Made by a program: the position numbers and the translations under genes. Below, in pieces: positions 34,300 through 37,782 of a stretch of 37,782 nucleotides of DNA. Source of the DNA: Pseudomonas pudica (GTDB taxonomy: Bacteria > Pseudomonadota > Gammaproteobacteria > Pseudomonadales > Pseudomonadaceae); the NCBI RefSeq assembly GCF_015680405.1, contig NZ_JADLJS010000046.1:1-37782 (forward strand), given 5' to 3'. Under the pieces are notes generated by a model that was not told the origin of the DNA, did no database searches, and saw only the letters and a list, made by a program, of their open reading frames with translations. Position 1 is the first letter of the stretch, and every line of letters begins with the position of its first letter.

Positions 34300-34326
34300 T
34301 TATCGGCAGAACTGCGCCAGACTATA
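34300..34326 (-). promoter_or_regulatory. Sigma28 (FliA) promoter of motAB
   Basis: On the minus strand TATAG (34326-34322, consensus TAAAG), 14 nt and GCCGATAA (34307-34300, a perfect match to the -10) fit the flagellar sigma28 promoter in sequence and spacing. The motA ATG is 65 nt downstream. Confidence 0.72.
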
Positions 34327-34365
34327 GCCACTCAATGCGAAAAGCCAGTTCGGACTGATGTCAAA

Positions 34366-35901
34366 ATGCCAATTGAAACCAAGGTGCCCGCTCAGGCTCC
34401 ACGTACGCTAGAGGCCTGGGTAAAGCTGCTCGAGAGTGTTCGCATCCCCGTGCCGAAGCACAGCTACGACCGGGTCATGGCCGCCATCCACGATAACCGC
34501 CGCTCGCTGCGGGATATCGCCGAACTGATGCAGGATAGCCCGGCACTGGTGCTGTCGGTGATGCGCGAAGCCAATCATCCCACCAATGCCAGCCTGGCAG
34601 AGCCCGCCGAAAGCCTGGAAGTCGCCCTCAACCGCCTGGGCCTCGAGCGTAGCGAACTGCTGCTCAAACGCCTGCCAGCGGTGCCCGTAGAAGAAATCCC
34701 ACCGGTACTGTGCCAGTTTCAGCTGATCAGCCAGCACGCCTCGCAGCAGGCCAGCGGCCTGTTCGCCAGCCGTCTGGCACGGCTGTGGCAGGAAATCCAC
34801 TGGGGCAGCCTGTTGTTCCTGTCGCCACTCTGGCCGCTGGCGTTGGCCTACCCCAAGCTGCTCGATACCTGGGAGCTGCGGGTTATCCACAAGGGGGAAG
34901 ACGCCGCCCATGTCGAGGAAGAACTGTTTGGCGTGCGCATCATGGAACTGTGCCAGACCATGGCGGAGTACTGGCGCCTGCCACAATGGGTGACCCAGGG
35001 TTACCGCCTGCTGCTGGAAGAGCGCGAACAACTGGCCCAGGTGCTCAGTATTGCCCGCGACCCGGACCTGCTAAGCCAGCAACACCGCCTGGACGCCGAG
35101 CCAGGCCTGCGCCGCTGGTTCAACCAGCCGGCCAACACCGTGCTGCTGGCCAACAACCTGGCCCTGGCGGCACAAGTGGGCTGGGATAACCCGCACCTGT
35201 TGCGCTGGCAGCTGTTGACCGCCCTGTACCTGCAGACCTCGCTGGACGACGTGCAACAGCAAGTGCACCAGCAGGCTGCGGCCAGCGCCCGCCGCCACGC
35301 CCAGCATGCCCTGTTCCACCCGGCCGAAGCGCTGATCTGGCCCTGGCACCAGCGCCGCCCGCACCCCGACATGCTGGCTCCGCCACCGCCCACCAGCGAC
35401 GAATTGGCGCGCTGGCGCAAGCTGTGCCAGGACCTTCTGGCCCAGCCCAGCCCGTTCACCAACAGCGTGCACCTGGCCACCCATGTTATCGAGGCCCTTC
35501 TGGTCTCTGGCATGCAGAGGGTCCTGCTGCTGAGCCTGGACAAGGCAAACGACCAGCTGCGCGTGCAGCAGATGGCCGGCCTGCCCAAGGAAGCCGGGGC
35601 GCTGGTACTGCCGGTGGCGCAGAACAAACTGCTGCAAAAGCTGCTGGCAAAGGCCGGTCAATTACGTATTACCCCGGAAAACCACAGCCAGTTCTCGGCC
35701 CTGCTGCCGGCCCCGCTGCGCGCCTTGTTCCGCAGCGAGCACGTGCTGCTGCGCTCGCTGGCGGTGGCGGACCAGGTACTGATGCTGATGGTGGCTGACC
35801 AGGGCTGCCGGCCGCTGGCCGATGTCAGCGTTCAAGCCTTCGGCAAGACCGCACAGTGCACTGAACGGGCGCTGTCGGTGTTTGCCAACCGCAAGGCCTG
35901 A
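34366..35901 (+). CDS. HDOD-domain protein
   Basis: A 511-residue soluble protein. The N-terminal half (about 18-220) resembles an HDOD output domain: VPKHSYDRVMAAIHDNRRSLRDIAELMQDSPALVLSVMREANHP. It lacks the HD metal pair, as usual for the family. The C-terminal half is Gln/Leu-rich, with a possible GAF-like end (VLLLSLDKANDQLRVQQMAGLP ... EHVLLRSLAVADQVLMLMVADQG). Its function is unknown; HDOD proteins often act in signalling or motility. The ATG at 34366 (MPIETKVPA) is the likely start, with no strong Shine-Dalgarno. It is divergent from motA across 130 nt that hold the sigma28 promoter. Confidence 0.82.
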   Translation: MPIETKVPAQAPRTLEAWVKLLESVRIPVPKHSYDRVMAAIHDNRRSLRDIAELMQDSPALVLSVMREANHPTNASLAEPAESLEVALNRLGLERSELLLKRLPAVPVEEIPPVLCQFQLISQHASQQASGLFASRLARLWQEIHWGSLLFLSPLWPLALAYPKLLDTWELRVIHKGEDAAHVEEELFGVRIMELCQTMAEYWRLPQWVTQGYRLLLEEREQLAQVLSIARDPDLLSQQHRLDAEPGLRRWFNQPANTVLLANNLALAAQVGWDNPHLLRWQLLTALYLQTSLDDVQQQVHQQAAASARRHAQHALFHPAEALIWPWHQRRPHPDMLAPPPPTSDELARWRKLCQDLLAQPSPFTNSVHLATHVIEALLVSGMQRVLLLSLDKANDQLRVQQMAGLPKEAGALVLPVAQNKLLQKLLAKAGQLRITPENHSQFSALLPAPLRALFRSEHVLLRSLAVADQVLMLMVADQGCRPLADVSVQAFGKTAQCTERALSVFANRKA

Positions 35902-35916
35902 GCCTTGCGCTACAAT
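35890..35916 (+). promoter_or_regulatory. Hairpin and -10-like element before rhdA
   Basis: CGCAAGGC-CTGA-GCCTTGCG (35890-35909) is a perfect 8-bp hairpin whose loop contains the stop codon of the HDOD gene. TACAAT (35911-35916) follows immediately, 30 nt before the rhdA ATG, and could be a -10, though the -35 is poor. No T-run, so not an intrinsic terminator. Confidence 0.4.
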
Positions 35917-35945
35917 CGCCCCTCTTTCCACACTGGAGACCGTGG

Positions 35946-36755
35946 ATGACTGACTTTTCAGGCCTGCCCCTGGTGATCGAAGCCGCGGACCTGCTACCGC
36001 GCCTGGATTCGCCACAGCTGATCCTGGTCGACCTGAGCAGCGCCAACCGCTATGTCAGCGGGCATATTCCCGGCGCACGCTTTGTCGAAGGCAAGCGTAC
36101 CCAGCTCGGCCAGCCCCCCGCACCCGGCCTGCTGCCGGCCCTGGGTGAGCTGGAAAAACTGTTCAGCGAACTCGGCCACCGCGACGATGCCGTGTATGTG
36201 GTGTATGACGATGAGGGCGGCGGCTGGGCCGGGCGCTTCATCTGGCTGCTCGACGTGATCGGCCACAAGCGTTACCACTACCTCAATGGCGGCATCCAGG
36301 CCTGGCCCGCCGACAAGCTCTCCACAGAAGTGCCCGCCAGCGGCAACACGCCGGTGCACCTGCGCATCGACAGTTCGCCAACCGCCACCCGCGAGTACCT
36401 GCAAAGCCGCCTGGGCGCCGACGATCTGGTCATCTGGGACGCCCGTGGACCGCAGGAATTCAGCGGTGAGAAAGTACTGGCAGCCAAGGGCGGCCACATC
36501 CCCGGCGCGATCAACTTCGAATGGACCGCCGGCATGGATCTCAACGACCACCTGCGCATCCGCAAGGACATCGCCGAAGTTCTGCAGAAGCTGGGTATCA
36601 CCCCCGACAAGGAGGTGATCACCCACTGCCAGACCCACCGCCGCTCCGGTTTCACCTACCTGGTGGCCAAGGCCCTAGGCTACCCGCGCGTCAAGGCCTA
36701 CGCCGGCTCGTGGAGCGAATGGGGCAACCACCCGGACACGCCTGTAGAAGTCTAA
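35946..36755 (+). CDS. rhdA: Thiosulfate sulfurtransferase (rhodanese) RhdA
   Basis: A 269-residue two-domain rhodanese that transfers sulfane sulfur from thiosulfate to acceptors. The N-terminal inactive rhodanese domain (about 1-125) is followed by the active one with the loop HCQTHRRSGF; the catalytic cysteine is Cys228. The CQTHxRS loop is of the Azotobacter RhdA type and differs from the CRxGxT loop of bovine rhodanese. The ATG at 35946 has GGAG 7 nt upstream. psd begins 9 nt after the stop, so the pair is probably co-transcribed. Confidence 0.95.
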   Translation: MTDFSGLPLVIEAADLLPRLDSPQLILVDLSSANRYVSGHIPGARFVEGKRTQLGQPPAPGLLPALGELEKLFSELGHRDDAVYVVYDDEGGGWAGRFIWLLDVIGHKRYHYLNGGIQAWPADKLSTEVPASGNTPVHLRIDSSPTATREYLQSRLGADDLVIWDARGPQEFSGEKVLAAKGGHIPGAINFEWTAGMDLNDHLRIRKDIAEVLQKLGITPDKEVITHCQTHRRSGFTYLVAKALGYPRVKAYAGSWSEWGNHPDTPVEV

Positions 36756-36764
36756 GGAACCTGA

Positions 36765-37628
36765 ATGAAATCCCGTTTGTTCATCATCAGCCAATACCTG
36801 CTGCCGCACCACCTGCTGTCGCGGCTGGCCGGCTGCATCGCCGAGTGCCGCGTGCGCTGGTTCAAGAACGCCTTCACCGCCTGGTTCGCCAAGCGTTATC
36901 AGGTCAACATGAGCGAAGCGCTGGTCGAGGACCTGAGCGCCTACGAGCACTTCAATGCCTTCTTCACCCGCGCCCTGAAGCCGGGTGCCCGCCCACTGGA
37001 CGAGACCCCGGGCGCCATCCTGTGCCCCGCCGACGGTGCCGTCAGCCAGCTTGGCCCGATCGAGCACGGCCGCATCTTCCAGGCCAAGGGCCACGGTTTC
37101 AGCGCGCAGGAGCTGCTGGGCGGTGACCCGGCAATGGCCGCGCCGTTCATGGGCGGCGAGTTCGCCACCATCTACCTGTCGCCCAAGGATTACCACCGCG
37201 TGCACATGCCGCTGGCCGGTACCCTGCGGGAAATGGTCTACGTGCCGGGCCGCCTGTTCTCGGTCAACCAGACCACCGCAGAGAACGTCCCCGAACTGTT
37301 CGCCCGCAACGAGCGCGTGGTTTGCCTGTTCGACACAGAGCGCGGGCCGATGGCCGTGGTGCTGGTTGGCGCGATGATCGTCGCTTCGATCGAAACCGTG
37401 TGGGCCGGGCTGGTGACGCCACCCAAGCGTGAACTGAAGACCTTCCGTTACGACGAAGCCAGCCGCACACCGATCCACCTGGAGAAAGGTGCCGAACTGG
37501 GCCGCTTCAAGCTGGGGTCGACTGCTATCGTGCTGTTCGGGCCGGAGCAGGTGAAGTGGGCCGAAACGCTGGGTGCCGGCTCTGCGGTGCGTATGGGGCA
37601 GCAGTTGGCGGTGCCTGTGCAGGCTTGA
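36765..37628 (+). CDS. psd: Phosphatidylserine decarboxylase proenzyme
   Basis: A 287-residue membrane-associated enzyme that makes phosphatidylethanolamine. It is synthesised as a proenzyme and self-cleaves in the LGST motif (KLGSTAIVLF); Ser252 becomes the pyruvoyl group of the alpha chain. The conserved Asp and His regions are CPADGAVSQLG and YHRVHMP. The ATG at 36765 has AAGGAA upstream. It follows rhdA by 9 nt. No intrinsic terminator is seen after it; a REP element and the IS end follow. Confidence 0.98.
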   Translation: MKSRLFIISQYLLPHHLLSRLAGCIAECRVRWFKNAFTAWFAKRYQVNMSEALVEDLSAYEHFNAFFTRALKPGARPLDETPGAILCPADGAVSQLGPIEHGRIFQAKGHGFSAQELLGGDPAMAAPFMGGEFATIYLSPKDYHRVHMPLAGTLREMVYVPGRLFSVNQTTAENVPELFARNERVVCLFDTERGPMAVVLVGAMIVASIETVWAGLVTPPKRELKTFRYDEASRTPIHLEKGAELGRFKLGSTAIVLFGPEQVKWAETLGAGSAVRMGQQLAVPVQA

Positions 37629-37644
37629 TTGCCTGATGGAACCC

Positions 37645-37690
37645 GGGGCCGCTTTGCGGCCCATCGCGACACAAGGCCGCTCCCACAGGT
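37645..37690. repeat. REP element after psd, next to the IS end
   Basis: The hairpin GGGCCGCTTTGCGGCCC (37646-37662) is followed by CGCGACACAAGG and CCGCTCCCACAGGT, the same REP subtype as at 32310-32344. Only one arm is seen; the partner may lie beyond the insertion sequence. Confidence 0.75.
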
Positions 37691-37691
37691 A

Positions 37692-37782
37692 TGGACTGCC
37701 CCCAAAAAGTTGGACAGTTTAAGCTGCCGCCTGGGTCCTGTACTCGACAGGGCTCAGGCCATTGAGCCTCAGCTTGATGCGG
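37692..37782 (-). mobile_element. End of an IS3-family insertion sequence
   Basis: The terminal bases TGGACTGCCCCCAAAAAG (37692-37709) look like an IS end beginning with TG, 27 nt before the stop of a transposase reading frame. Subgroup (IS150-like) is an inference. The rest lies outside the window. Confidence 0.75.
37719..37782 (-). CDS. IS3-family transposase OrfB, C-terminal fragment (cut by window)
   Basis: The last 20 codons before TAA read RIKLRLNGLSPVEYRTQAAA on the minus strand. This is the characteristic C-terminus of IS3-family OrfB (the form K-L-N-G-L-S-P-V-E-Y-R), immediately after the DDE catalytic domain. The gene extends beyond the right end of the window, so whether the copy is intact cannot be told. 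Confidence 0.85.
   Translation of the reverse strand, partial: RIKLRLNGLSPVEYRTQAAA

Overview
The window is chromosomal core DNA from a fluorescent Pseudomonas, most likely the Pseudomonas putida group. The evidence is the high-GC coding style, the gene order, the HisZ, RhdA and MotAB contexts, and many intergenic REP elements built on the putida-type core 'CGCGGG...CCCGCTCCCACAGG'. I count 33 coding features (32 complete genes and one insertion-sequence fragment) and two tRNA genes. Most genes lie on the minus strand.

Layout, left to right. (1) 174-6236, minus strand: ygiQ (radical SAM), dnaB (replicative helicase), then the ribosomal-protein operon rpsF-rpsR-[DUF2232 membrane protein]-rplI, which has a recognisable sigma70 promoter, an autoregulatory-looking leader and a terminator. 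(2) 6532-9845, minus: rnr-rlmB (RNase R and the 23S rRNA Gm2251 methylase). (3) 10117-10378, plus: two tandem tRNA-Leu(CAG) genes with a strong promoter and terminator. (4) 10682-15899, accessory block: an Fe(III)-type ABC binding protein and permease without an ATPase, a DUF2867 gene and a chemoreceptor. (5) 16196-28478, minus: hisZ-purA, and the long cluster nnrD-tsaE-amiB-mutL-miaA-hfq-hflX-hflK-hflC. (6) 28544-32177: queG, a TRIC/YicG-type membrane protein, and divergent orn/rsgA. (7) 32367-37628: motA-motB behind a near-consensus sigma28 promoter, a divergent HDOD gene, and rhdA-psd. (8) 37692-37782: the end of an IS3-family insertion sequence beside a REP element.

The backbone (psd, rsgA, orn, queG, nnrD-tsaE-amiB-mutL-miaA-hfq-hflXKC, purA, rnr-rlmB, rpsF-rpsR-rplI) has the same order as the 94-95 min region of E. 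coli. It is therefore an old gammaproteobacterial block concerned with translation, RNA decay and quality control, with lineage-specific genes inserted: fbpAB, MCP, motAB, rhdA, hisZ and DUF2232.

I found no phage, CRISPR array, toxin-antitoxin, secretion or defence system, and no clearly novel multi-gene system. The most interesting signals are regulatory or structural: the rpsF leader that pairs away its own ribosome-binding site below a CCG-containing internal loop, the sigma28 promoter of motA, the compensatory base-pair change between the two tRNA-Leu copies, palindromes placed on the -35 regions of the tRNA and ygiQ promoters, and composite REP elements with a satellite hairpin.
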